A stretch of DNA of 11,681 nucleotides from JAVVFH01 sp032250585 (GTDB lineage Bacteria; Pseudomonadota; Gammaproteobacteria; Xanthomonadales; SZUA-36): the NCBI GenBank assembly GCA_032250585.1, contig JAVVFH010000100.1, positions 1 to 11,681 on the forward strand, given 5' to 3'. Below are positions 6,394 through 11,681 of this stretch, piece by piece; position 1 is the stretch's first letter; every line of letters starts with the position of its first letter. Under the pieces are notes generated by a model. It ran no database searches, had not been told where the DNA came from, and was given only the letters and a program-made list of their open reading frames with translations. Position numbers and translations under genes: made by a program.

Positions 6394-6579
6394 ATGATCC
6401 GGACCGACTGGTCTGGAGCCGATGCGTCAGGATGGTCGCACGCGGAGCAGGAGATCGAGTCAGATAGTCAAATGGCGAACCGTGCCTTGGAACCCGCTGG
6501 AAAAGGAATTGCGCAGGGCGGCGGCACACGACTGCTCATCGTCATCCAGAACAAAATTTCAAATCGGGACGAATCATGA
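6394..6579 (+). CDS. Possible 61-residue leader ORF
   Basis: An ATG at 6394 is preceded by AAGGAG with about a 9-nt spacer. The frame runs 61 codons to a TGA at 6577-6579 that overlaps the first ATG (6576) of the DUF1329 frame as ATGA. The peptide (MIRTDWSGADASGW...) matches nothing I recognise, has no obvious domain or signal, and its codon use is not strongly like that of its neighbours. It could be a leader peptide coupling translation to the next gene, or a chance frame with a good ribosome-binding site. Confidence 0.25.
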   Translation: MIRTDWSGADASGWSHAEQEIESDSQMANRALEPAGKGIAQGGGTRLLIVIQNKISNRDES

Positions 6580-6590
6580 ACGGAGGATTT

Positions 6591-7886
6591 ATGCTCAGGA
6601 AGACAGCTCAAATCGCTCTTTGCGCGTTCTGCGCAGGCGCTTTGCTTTTCTCGGCGGGACAACTCGCGGCCCAAGACCTGGAAGAAGGCACCGTGATCAA
6701 CGCATCCAACCTCGACCAGATGCTCGATCGCACTTTTGACGGCCATACCATCCGCGACCTGCTGACCGACCGGCATGTCTGGCTGATCGAGAACTGGAAC
6801 CTCGAAATCGAACTGGGACACGTCGAGCAATTCCACATCGACCCCAGTCTCCTCGAACTCACCGAAAAGCACGCAGGCGAGGCACGCCTGAATCCCGAGA
6901 CCCGGCAGCTGGAGAACTGGAGCGGTGCGGGCATGCCGTTTCCGCCTGATCGCATCGACTGGCAGGAAGATCCCTACGCCGCCGCGGACAAGCTGTTGTG
7001 GAACTTCTGGGTCTCGCAGATGGACGGCAACTGGACCGAGTTCCCATTCACCTACCTGCTCATCGATGGCAACAAGGGGCTGGAGCGCACCCAGGACTGG
7101 TGGTGGCTGCGCTACAAGTTCATGGGCCGTTTCGGCGAAGGTGTCGAGCCGAACATCAACGAGCCCGGCGAGGACATTCTCCACCGCACCCTGATCGTCG
7201 CCCGGGCACCGCGCGATATTCGCGGACTCGGTACCTACTTCGAGTTCTTCCTGCGCGAGCACGAGGCGGAACGGGCCTTTGCCTACCTGCCGGCGGTGCG
7301 CCGGATACGCCGTTTGTCCGGCGGGGCCTGGATGGATCCCATCGGGGCCACCGACCAGCTCAACGACGACATCAACATCTGGAACACCTATCCAAACCGT
7401 TATAACCAGAATCGGGTGGTGGACCGGCGATGGATCCTGCATCCGACGCCGACCGAAGGATGGGCTGCCTACCCTGGGGAAAGCAACCTGGCCGATCGCT
7501 ACCCGGCCGTTGATCTCGAAAATCCGCCGAACTGGAACCCGAGGGCCAAGTGGGCTCCCCGGGAGGTCTTCGTCATCGAAGCGCCGGCCCCGGACGAGCA
7601 TCCCTACGGCCGAAAGATGGTCTATTACAACGTCAACGCCCCGTGGATTCACATGGGCGAGGCCTACGACAAGGCTGGCGAGTTCTGGAAGTGGATCGTC
7701 TGGCTGGACAAGTCCGTCGTCGGTGAGGACGGCACCAAGCACGTCGTCCCGTTCCAAGGCATGGTCCTGGACTACCAGCGCATGCACGGCACGATATTCG
7801 TCAGCACCCCGGAGTGGCGCTTCAATCCCCAGGGGATACGCCCCATCGACGCCACGGTACGGCGTCTGGAACAACTCGCGCGCTGA
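6591..7886 (+). CDS. DUF1329 family exported protein (LolA/LolB-like fold)
   Basis: 431 residues from the ATG at 6591, chosen because GGAGGA (6582-6587) sits just upstream; an in-frame ATG at 6576 would put that Shine-Dalgarno inside the gene. Residues 1-28 form a signal peptide: MLRK, hydrophobic core IALCAFCAGALLF, and LAAQD near the cleavage site. Family motifs follow: GMPFPPDRIDWQEDP (114-128), KLLWNF (134-139), the basic strand LPAVRRIRRLSGGAW (233-247), PREVFVIEAP (323-332), YGRKMVYYN (339-347) and YDKAGEFWKW (359-368). DUF1329 proteins are periplasmic or outer-membrane-associated, are annotated as lipoprotein-sorting-like, and often occur near RND/MMPL transporters or degradation genes for hydrophobic substrates. 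A role in substrate uptake or envelope transit is inferred. It is the first solid gene after the rightward sigma-54 promoter. Confidence 0.92.
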   Translation: MLRKTAQIALCAFCAGALLFSAGQLAAQDLEEGTVINASNLDQMLDRTFDGHTIRDLLTDRHVWLIENWNLEIELGHVEQFHIDPSLLELTEKHAGEARLNPETRQLENWSGAGMPFPPDRIDWQEDPYAAADKLLWNFWVSQMDGNWTEFPFTYLLIDGNKGLERTQDWWWLRYKFMGRFGEGVEPNINEPGEDILHRTLIVARAPRDIRGLGTYFEFFLREHEAERAFAYLPAVRRIRRLSGGAWMDPIGATDQLNDDINIWNTYPNRYNQNRVVDRRWILHPTPTEGWAAYPGESNLADRYPAVDLENPPNWNPRAKWAPREVFVIEAPAPDEHPYGRKMVYYNVNAPWIHMGEAYDKAGEFWKWIVWLDKSVVGEDGTKHVVPFQGMVLDYQRMHGTIFVSTPEWRFNPQGIRPIDATVRRLEQLAR

Positions 7887-7906
7887 CCTTGACCGTCCAC
7901 GGATGA

Positions 7907-7933
7907 TTCAGGTGGCTGACCCGGCCACCTGGA
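7907..7933. other. Strong intergenic stem-loop with flanking direct repeats
   Basis: CAGGTGGC (7909-7916) and GCCACCTG (7924-7931) form a perfect 8-bp stem around a 7-nt loop; a U-G and a U-A pair extend it to 10 bp. GACCGTCCACGG (7891-7902) and GACCGTCTGCGG (7932-7943), 10 of 12 identical, flank it. It sits in the 80-bp spacer between the DUF1329 and isochorismatase-like genes. There is no U-run after it, so it may reduce read-through or mark an mRNA processing site rather than act as an intrinsic terminator. Confidence 0.5.
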
Positions 7934-7966
7934 CCGTCTGCGGGGTTTCAATCACTAGCGCCTGCC

Positions 7967-8629
7967 ATGGCCGGAATTTCGACCCTCATGACCGAAACCG
8001 CCCAGCCCATGCCCCTGGACGCCGACCGCACCGCGCTCGTGGTGGTGGACATGCAGAACGCGTTCCTCCATGGACAAGGCTCCTGTGCCCAGCTGGGACT
8101 CGACGTGGACCGGCTTCTGCCCGCTGTGGACGGGGTTAGAATGCTGCTGGGCGCCGCACGCCGGTCCGGGCTGCCTGTCTTCCACACTCGCTATGTCTGG
8201 CGGCCGGACTACAGCGACGGCGGCATCGTCACCCGCTACATTCTTCCGGCGCTGGCCGAAGCCGGGTCGCTGGCAGCCGGCAGCCGCGACGCGGAGATCG
8301 CCGAGGGTCTCCATCCCGCCGAGGGCGAGGTCGTGATCGACAAGAATCGCCCAAGCGCGTTCTATGGCACGCGGCTCGAAGAGCTGCTCAAGGCAAAAGA
8401 TATCGACGGCCTGATCGTGTGCGGCGTGACCACCAACGTTTGTGTAGAAACCACCGTGCGTGATGCCATGCAGCGCGACTTCCGCGTCTGGGTGGTGGCC
8501 GATGCAACTGCCGAATTCGAACCCGACCGACACGCGCACGCGCTCAAGTCCATGGGCTGGATGTTCGCCAGCATCGTTGATCTCAAGCACGCGCTGGCGG
8601 CAATTCCCGGCTTGGCGGGCAGAAACTGA
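7967..8629 (+). CDS. Isochorismatase-like cysteine hydrolase
   Basis: 220 residues with the full catalytic set of the isochorismatase-like hydrolases: Asp28 in LVVVDMQNAF (24-33), Lys126 in VIDKNRPSAF (123-132) and the nucleophile Cys159 in GVTTNVCVETTVRDA (153-167), whose Val-Thr stretch carries the family's cis-peptide. Cys in place of the Gly/Ser of true isochorismatase points to C-N bond hydrolysis, as in nicotinamidase, N-carbamoylsarcosine amidase, maleamate amidase, biuret hydrolase and ureidoacrylate hydrolase. Length is normal. The start is uncertain: neither the ATG at 7967 nor the in-frame ATG at 7988 has a clear Shine-Dalgarno. It ends 12 nt before the amidohydrolase gene. Context suggests release of ammonia or a carbamoyl group from a pathway intermediate. 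Confidence 0.92.
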   Translation: MAGISTLMTETAQPMPLDADRTALVVVDMQNAFLHGQGSCAQLGLDVDRLLPAVDGVRMLLGAARRSGLPVFHTRYVWRPDYSDGGIVTRYILPALAEAGSLAAGSRDAEIAEGLHPAEGEVVIDKNRPSAFYGTRLEELLKAKDIDGLIVCGVTTNVCVETTVRDAMQRDFRVWVVADATAEFEPDRHAHALKSMGWMFASIVDLKHALAAIPGLAGRN

Positions 8630-8641
8630 GCACATGCCGGC

Positions 8642-9688
8642 ATGCATGAACTGTTCATCCTCGACGGTGTCTGCCACCCGTACAACTTCAGCCGCGGGAA
8701 CCTGCAGGGGCGCTTCGGCGAGCTTTTCAACGAGGCCCTGTACAGCTACTTTCCCGTCGTCAACCCGCCGGACATCGCGTTTTCCCGCGGGCAGTGGGAG
8801 CGGGAATGGCAGTCCGGGGAATTCATCGAAACCATGCTGCTGGAAAGCCCCACCGACATGGTCTGCGTGCATTCCCTGCCTATCTACGATGCCTACGCCG
8901 ACGGCCTCGCCGCCCACGACAAGTGCGCCCGGCTGAAACGGGATTTTCCCGACCGGGTGCTGTGGTATGGCGGGATCAACCTGTGCTGGCCCGAGCGCGC
9001 CGAACGTGACCTTGTCGAACATCTGGAAGCCGGCTGCGACGGGATCAAGTTCTACCCGGCCCGCTACGAAAACGGGCGGACCCACTACTGGCGCATGGAC
9101 GACGAGCAACTGGCGTTTCCCTTCTTCGAACGCATTCTTGAGGCCGGTGTGCAAAACGTCGCCGTGCACAAGGCCCTGCCCCTAGGCCCGGTCTCGGTCG
9201 ACTCCATGCGCGTCGACGACATCTCGACTGCAGCCAACGTGTTTCCGGAACTCAACTTCCAGATCGTCCACGCCGGATTTATGTTCATCGACGAGACCAA
9301 GTTCCTGATTGCCAATCACCCCAACGTCTACGCCACCCTAGAGGCGTCGACCCTGTTCTGCATGCTGCACCCGCCGATCCTAGTCCGGATGCTCGATGAG
9401 TTTCTGATCTACGGCGGTCCGGAGAAGATCATCTATGCCTCCGCGGCGGTCAACCCGCATCCGAAGATCGTGTTGGACTCCTTCGCCGGCTTCGAGCTCC
9501 CGCCGGAATCGCCGATTCCGCTGAGCGACGAAGTTCGTGCCCTGTTCCTTGGCGGCAACCTAGCCCGGCTTCACGGCATCGACATCGCCGAAAGAAAGCG
9601 GGAGCTTGCCTCCGATCGGTTTTCTGCCACCATCCGGAAGCAGGGTTACCGCAGGCCCTGGAGCGCGATCCACGGGGCCGAATCATGA
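8642..9688 (+). CDS. Amidohydrolase-2 family protein with degenerate metal site
   Basis: 348 residues of the TIM-barrel amidohydrolase-2 (ACMSD-related) family. Barrel-strand motifs are ILDGVCHPYNF (6-16), GIKFYP (134-139), NVAVHKALPLG (172-182), FQIVHAGFMFIDET (206-219), HPNVYATLEA (226-235) and KIIYASAAVNPHPK (262-275). The N-terminal His-X-His of metal-dependent members is absent (Val-Cys-His), and the C-terminal 'GTD' Asp is replaced by Ala268, while His176 and His210 remain. Family members hydrolyse amides or lactones or decarboxylate vinylogous acids. With two ligand positions changed, this one may use a different mechanism or metal stoichiometry. Its TGA overlaps the ATG of the Fe-S factor (ATGA). 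I chose the ATG at 8642; the Shine-Dalgarno is weak. Confidence 0.9.
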   Translation: MHELFILDGVCHPYNFSRGNLQGRFGELFNEALYSYFPVVNPPDIAFSRGQWEREWQSGEFIETMLLESPTDMVCVHSLPIYDAYADGLAAHDKCARLKRDFPDRVLWYGGINLCWPERAERDLVEHLEAGCDGIKFYPARYENGRTHYWRMDDEQLAFPFFERILEAGVQNVAVHKALPLGPVSVDSMRVDDISTAANVFPELNFQIVHAGFMFIDETKFLIANHPNVYATLEASTLFCMLHPPILVRMLDEFLIYGGPEKIIYASAAVNPHPKIVLDSFAGFELPPESPIPLSDEVRALFLGGNLARLHGIDIAERKRELASDRFSATIRKQGYRRPWSAIHGAES

Positions 9689-10056
9689 CCACCCATGCGA
9701 TGGATACGGTGGACCGGGTCAGGCGGGCACTCGCAGGGATCCAGGATCCCTGCATGAAGGCCGCCGGCCTCAGGCTTTCCATCTTGGACCTGGGGCTGGT
9801 TCGGGAGGTCCGCATCGAAGATGGGCGTGCCGAAGTTGAGCTTGCACTGACCGAGCCAGGCTGTCCCTTCACCCACCACCTGCTGGCCGAGGTGCACGAC
9901 CGCCTGTCGGACATCGACGGCGTCGAGGCCGTGCGCGCGCGGCCGGTCTGGAACCCGCCGTGGACGCCCGACGCGCTGGGCCAATCGGCGCGGGTGAAAC
10001 TGCGCGAGGCATGCCTGCGCACCGAGCGCCTTCCGCTTGCTCTTGACCTGGGTTGA
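9685..10056 (+). CDS. MIP18/DUF59 family Fe-S cluster assembly factor
   Basis: 123 residues matching the MIP18 (DUF59, PaaD/SufT-like) fold: RVRRALAGIQDPCM (11-24) with the family's 'DP' signature, ILDLGLVREVRIEDG (33-47), EVELALTEPGCPF (50-62) with the conserved Cys60, HHLLAEVHDRLSDIDGVEAV (64-83) and the closing WNPPWTPDALG (89-99). These proteins help insert or mature Fe-S clusters in client enzymes; PaaD does so for phenylacetyl-CoA oxygenase. The start codon overlaps the preceding amidohydrolase stop by 4 nt, and the next gene follows 15 nt later, so it is built into the operon rather than part of a suf or isc locus. No Fe-S enzyme is in the window, so its client probably lies beyond it. 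Confidence 0.9.
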   Translation: MTTHAMDTVDRVRRALAGIQDPCMKAAGLRLSILDLGLVREVRIEDGRAEVELALTEPGCPFTHHLLAEVHDRLSDIDGVEAVRARPVWNPPWTPDALGQSARVKLREACLRTERLPLALDLG

Positions 10057-10071
10057 CCTGGAACAGGAGAC

Positions 10072-10827
10072 ATGAATCAAATGAGTTCCAAGACCACTCG
10101 CGATCTGCTGATGCCCCTGCACAGCCCGCCCTTCGGCGGCCTGCCATTTCCCATGCTGGACTTCAGGGCCGTGATGGTGGAGTTCACCGCCGACAGCAGC
10201 GAGGTGGCCCGCATCACCCCGGCGCCCTTCGAACCGGACGGAAACACCCTGTACGCCTTCATCGCCGACAACTGCCAGCCGACCCATTCCATGGCCTACC
10301 ACGAAGCTGGCATCCTCCAGAAGGTGACTTGGCAGGGTCGCAGCGCGGTCACCCTCCCCTACATTTGGACCTCGACCGACACCGCCATGCTTGCCGGGCG
10401 CGAACTGTTCGGCATGCCCAAGCTGATGTGTGAGGAGGCTGGCCACCTTACCGAGACGGCCAACGAGGTTGCCGGCAGCCTGGTCAAGAACGGCCGGACT
10501 CTGTTCGACCTGGGCATCGTGATCCGCGAGCAGGGCGCGATCGAGGATCTGCCCTTCGGCGCCGACTGGGCGTTCGTGCGCCACATCCCGAGCCCGGACC
10601 CGAAGCGGCCCGCCATCCGCCAGCTTGTCTGGGTGCAGCTGAAGGACTTTCGACTCAAGGAATGCTGGCTGGGCCGGGGCTGGCTGGACATCTCCTGCCC
10701 AAGCTCTTCAGGGATCGACCGCCTCGATGCCCGGGCCGGCGATCGGGCCTGGTATGGCAGCTTCGCCTGGCTGCTCGACCACGCCGAAATTCTGGGAGAA
10801 ACCGAGCTGAGCGCAGAGGAAGCCTGA
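10072..10827 (+). CDS. Acetoacetate decarboxylase-like (ADC family) protein
   Basis: 251 residues of the ADC fold. The diagnostic segment is MLAGRELFGMPKLM (106-119), with Lys117 at the Schiff-base position of acetoacetate decarboxylase. YHEAGIL (76-82) carries the upstream acidic residue, and TLPYIWTSTDTA lies just before the lysine. In Clostridium acetobutylicum ADC the Schiff-base lysine is followed by a second lysine; here that residue is Leu118. ADC-fold proteins decarboxylate beta-keto acids, but some are aldolase-dehydratases or cyclases using the same lysine. AGGAG precedes the ATG at 10072 closely (2 nt), and the in-frame ATG at 10081 has an 11-nt spacer, so either could be used. The gene starts 15 nt after the Fe-S factor and ends 4 nt before the next ATG. 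Confidence 0.88.
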   Translation: MNQMSSKTTRDLLMPLHSPPFGGLPFPMLDFRAVMVEFTADSSEVARITPAPFEPDGNTLYAFIADNCQPTHSMAYHEAGILQKVTWQGRSAVTLPYIWTSTDTAMLAGRELFGMPKLMCEEAGHLTETANEVAGSLVKNGRTLFDLGIVIREQGAIEDLPFGADWAFVRHIPSPDPKRPAIRQLVWVQLKDFRLKECWLGRGWLDISCPSSSGIDRLDARAGDRAWYGSFAWLLDHAEILGETELSAEEA

Positions 10828-10831
10828 ACCC

Positions 10832-11681
10832 ATGCCCAAGATCACCGACGCCATCGACATCGTCTGCAACCCCTTCACGGCTCAGGAGATCGAAAACGGC
10901 CAGACCGGTTTCGACGAAACCTTCATGGAGCAGGTGCGCATGCCCGAGGCCATGCGCAAGGGCGTATCCCTCGAAGACTACACCGCGAAGATGGACCGCG
11001 CCGGCATCGCACGTTCGCTGTTGATTGCGGTGCGCGCCGGCGACCGGCGCATGGCCGGTTCGGCGGAAATCCCCTACGAACAGGTGGCCGAGTACTGCCG
11101 CGCTCGCCCCGACCGGTTTTCCGGGCTGGCTGGGATCGATCCGTTCCGCGGCATGGAAGGCGTTCGCGAACTCGAACATGCGGTGCGCGAGCTCGGCTTC
11201 GTCGGCGCCCACCTGTATCCCCACTGGTTCGCGCTGGCGCCGGACCACGCAAAATACTATCCCTACTATGCCAAGTGCTGCGAACTGGACATCCCGGTCA
11301 TGATGCAGGTCGGCCAGAACCTGGTCTACAACCGCGACCAGGCCCACCCCAGCGTGGCACGGCCGATCTGCCTCGACCAGGTCGCCATCGACTTTCCCGA
11401 GCTGAAGCTCATCGGTATCCACATCGGTGTGCCCTGGACAGACGAGATGATCGCAATGGCGTGGAAGCACGCCAACGTCTACATCGGCGGCGATGCCTAC
11501 GCACCGAAGTACTGGCCGCCGCAGTTCGTGCACTACCTCAATACCTACGGCCAAGACAAGGTGATGTTCGGCACCGACTGGCCGGTGATCGACCCGGAAC
11601 GGGCCGTGGCCGAGCTCGGCAAGCTCGAAATCCGGCCCGGGCCGCTTGCCAAGCTGATGCGCGACAACGCGCGAAGAGTCT
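10832..11681 (+). CDS. Amidohydrolase-2 family protein (cut by right edge)
   Basis: The frame is open from the ATG at 10832 to the window end, giving 283 residues, probably most of the protein. It begins MPKITDAIDIVCNPFTAQEI, then LAGIDPFRGMEGV (99-111), FVGAHLYPHW (123-132), VMMQVGQNLV (156-165), LIGIHIGVPWTDEM (193-206), NVYIGGDAY (215-223) and KVMFGTDWPVIDP (243-255). His197 and Asp249 of the metal-binding amidohydrolase-2 barrel are present, but the first strand reads IDIVCNPF with no His-X-His, as in an actinobacterial/proteobacterial subgroup whose substrates I do not know. A hydrolase or decarboxylase role is inferred. AGAGGAA lies about 10 nt before the ATG, which follows the ADC-like stop by 4 nt, so the two are in one operon. 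It is a paralogue-like companion of the 8642-9688 protein, but clearly divergent. Confidence 0.9.
   Translation, partial: MPKITDAIDIVCNPFTAQEIENGQTGFDETFMEQVRMPEAMRKGVSLEDYTAKMDRAGIARSLLIAVRAGDRRMAGSAEIPYEQVAEYCRARPDRFSGLAGIDPFRGMEGVRELEHAVRELGFVGAHLYPHWFALAPDHAKYYPYYAKCCELDIPVMMQVGQNLVYNRDQAHPSVARPICLDQVAIDFPELKLIGIHIGVPWTDEMIAMAWKHANVYIGGDAYAPKYWPPQFVHYLNTYGQDKVMFGTDWPVIDPERAVAELGKLEIRPGPLAKLMRDNARRV

Larger units (their letters stand above)
5860..6590. other. Divergent intergenic control region
   Basis: About 730 bp separates the leftward flavoprotein operon from the rightward DUF1329 operon. It holds the two sigma-54-type promoters entered separately, a GC-rich dyad (6168-6193), a CCCTCC-G-GGAGGG inverted repeat (6277-6289) just upstream of the rightward promoter, a GTGC-GTT-GCAC dyad (6029-6039), an A/T-rich patch (about 6220-6236) that could be a bend or IHF site, and five GAAAC words. 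No convincing conserved protein is encoded, apart from a weak leader ORF (6394-6579). No activator gene lies here. Confidence 0.7.

Noticed and set aside
6160..6579. 139-residue plus-strand frame in the intergenic region
   Set aside because: It starts upstream of the sigma-54 promoter, has no ribosome-binding site and low-complexity composition. Only its last 61 codons, which have a Shine-Dalgarno, are kept as a weak candidate.
6468..7874. 468-residue open frame on the minus strand opposite the DUF1329 gene
   Set aside because: It is a shadow of a GC-rich gene. The plus-strand frame has a signal peptide, a Shine-Dalgarno and DUF1329 motifs; the antisense frame has no recognisable domain.
7955..9169. 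404-residue minus-strand frame across the isochorismatase-like and amidohydrolase genes
   Set aside because: It crosses two well-supported plus-strand genes and their junction, with no domain or ribosome-binding site; a GC-bias artefact.
9646..10584. 312-residue minus-strand frame opposite the Fe-S factor and ADC-like genes
   Set aside because: Antisense shadow of two genes with clear family motifs.
10655..11554. 299-residue minus-strand frame near the right edge
   Set aside because: Opposite the open amidohydrolase frame 10832-11681, which has intact barrel motifs and couples to the ADC-like gene.
1..11681. Mobile element, CRISPR array, tRNA or rRNA
   Set aside because: I looked for transposase or integrase motifs, regularly spaced repeats and structural RNA signatures and saw none.

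Overview
This is a GC-rich window from a draft assembly (it contains a 10-N gap). It probably comes from a proteobacterium: a DUF1329 envelope protein is present, the two operons diverge from a shared intergenic region, and that region holds two close matches to the sigma-54 -24/-12 promoter. No rRNA, tRNA, CRISPR array, insertion sequence or integrase is visible. The content is a block of catabolic-type enzymes with no recognisable canonical pathway.

Left half (minus strand, transcribed leftward from about 5897): a PCMH/GlcD-type FAD-linked oxidase broken by a one-base frameshift; an alpha/beta-fold hydrolase-like protein overlapping it by ATGA, with His where the nucleophile should be; a class III PLP aminotransferase; a 184-bp spacer with two stem-loops; a small acidic protein of unknown function interrupted by the assembly gap; a class I SAM methyltransferase with a long N-terminal extension; and the start of a SnoaL/NTF2-like protein that runs off the left edge.

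Middle (5860-6590): about 730 bp that I read as the control region. A sigma-54 promoter points left (5908-5923, TGGCATG-N4-TTGCA) and another points right (6291-6306, TGGCACG-N4-TTGCT). Between them lie a dyad (6168-6193) and repeated GAAAC words where an enhancer-binding activator could sit. A weak 61-codon leader ORF with a Shine-Dalgarno follows the rightward promoter.

Right half (plus strand): an exported DUF1329 protein; a strong stem-loop; an isochorismatase-like cysteine hydrolase; an amidohydrolase-2 family protein with a degenerate metal site; a MIP18/DUF59 Fe-S assembly factor overlapping it by ATGA; an acetoacetate-decarboxylase-like protein with the Schiff-base lysine; and a second amidohydrolase-2 protein cut by the right edge.

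Taken together, the window looks like a divergently transcribed, sigma-54-controlled catabolic island. I infer that a hydrophobic or aromatic, possibly nitrogen-containing, substrate is handled by oxidation (flavoprotein), transamination, C-N hydrolysis and decarboxylation or C-C cleavage. The Fe-S factor suggests that an Fe-S enzyme, for example a Rieske oxygenase, lies outside the window. The substrate cannot be read from the sequence.
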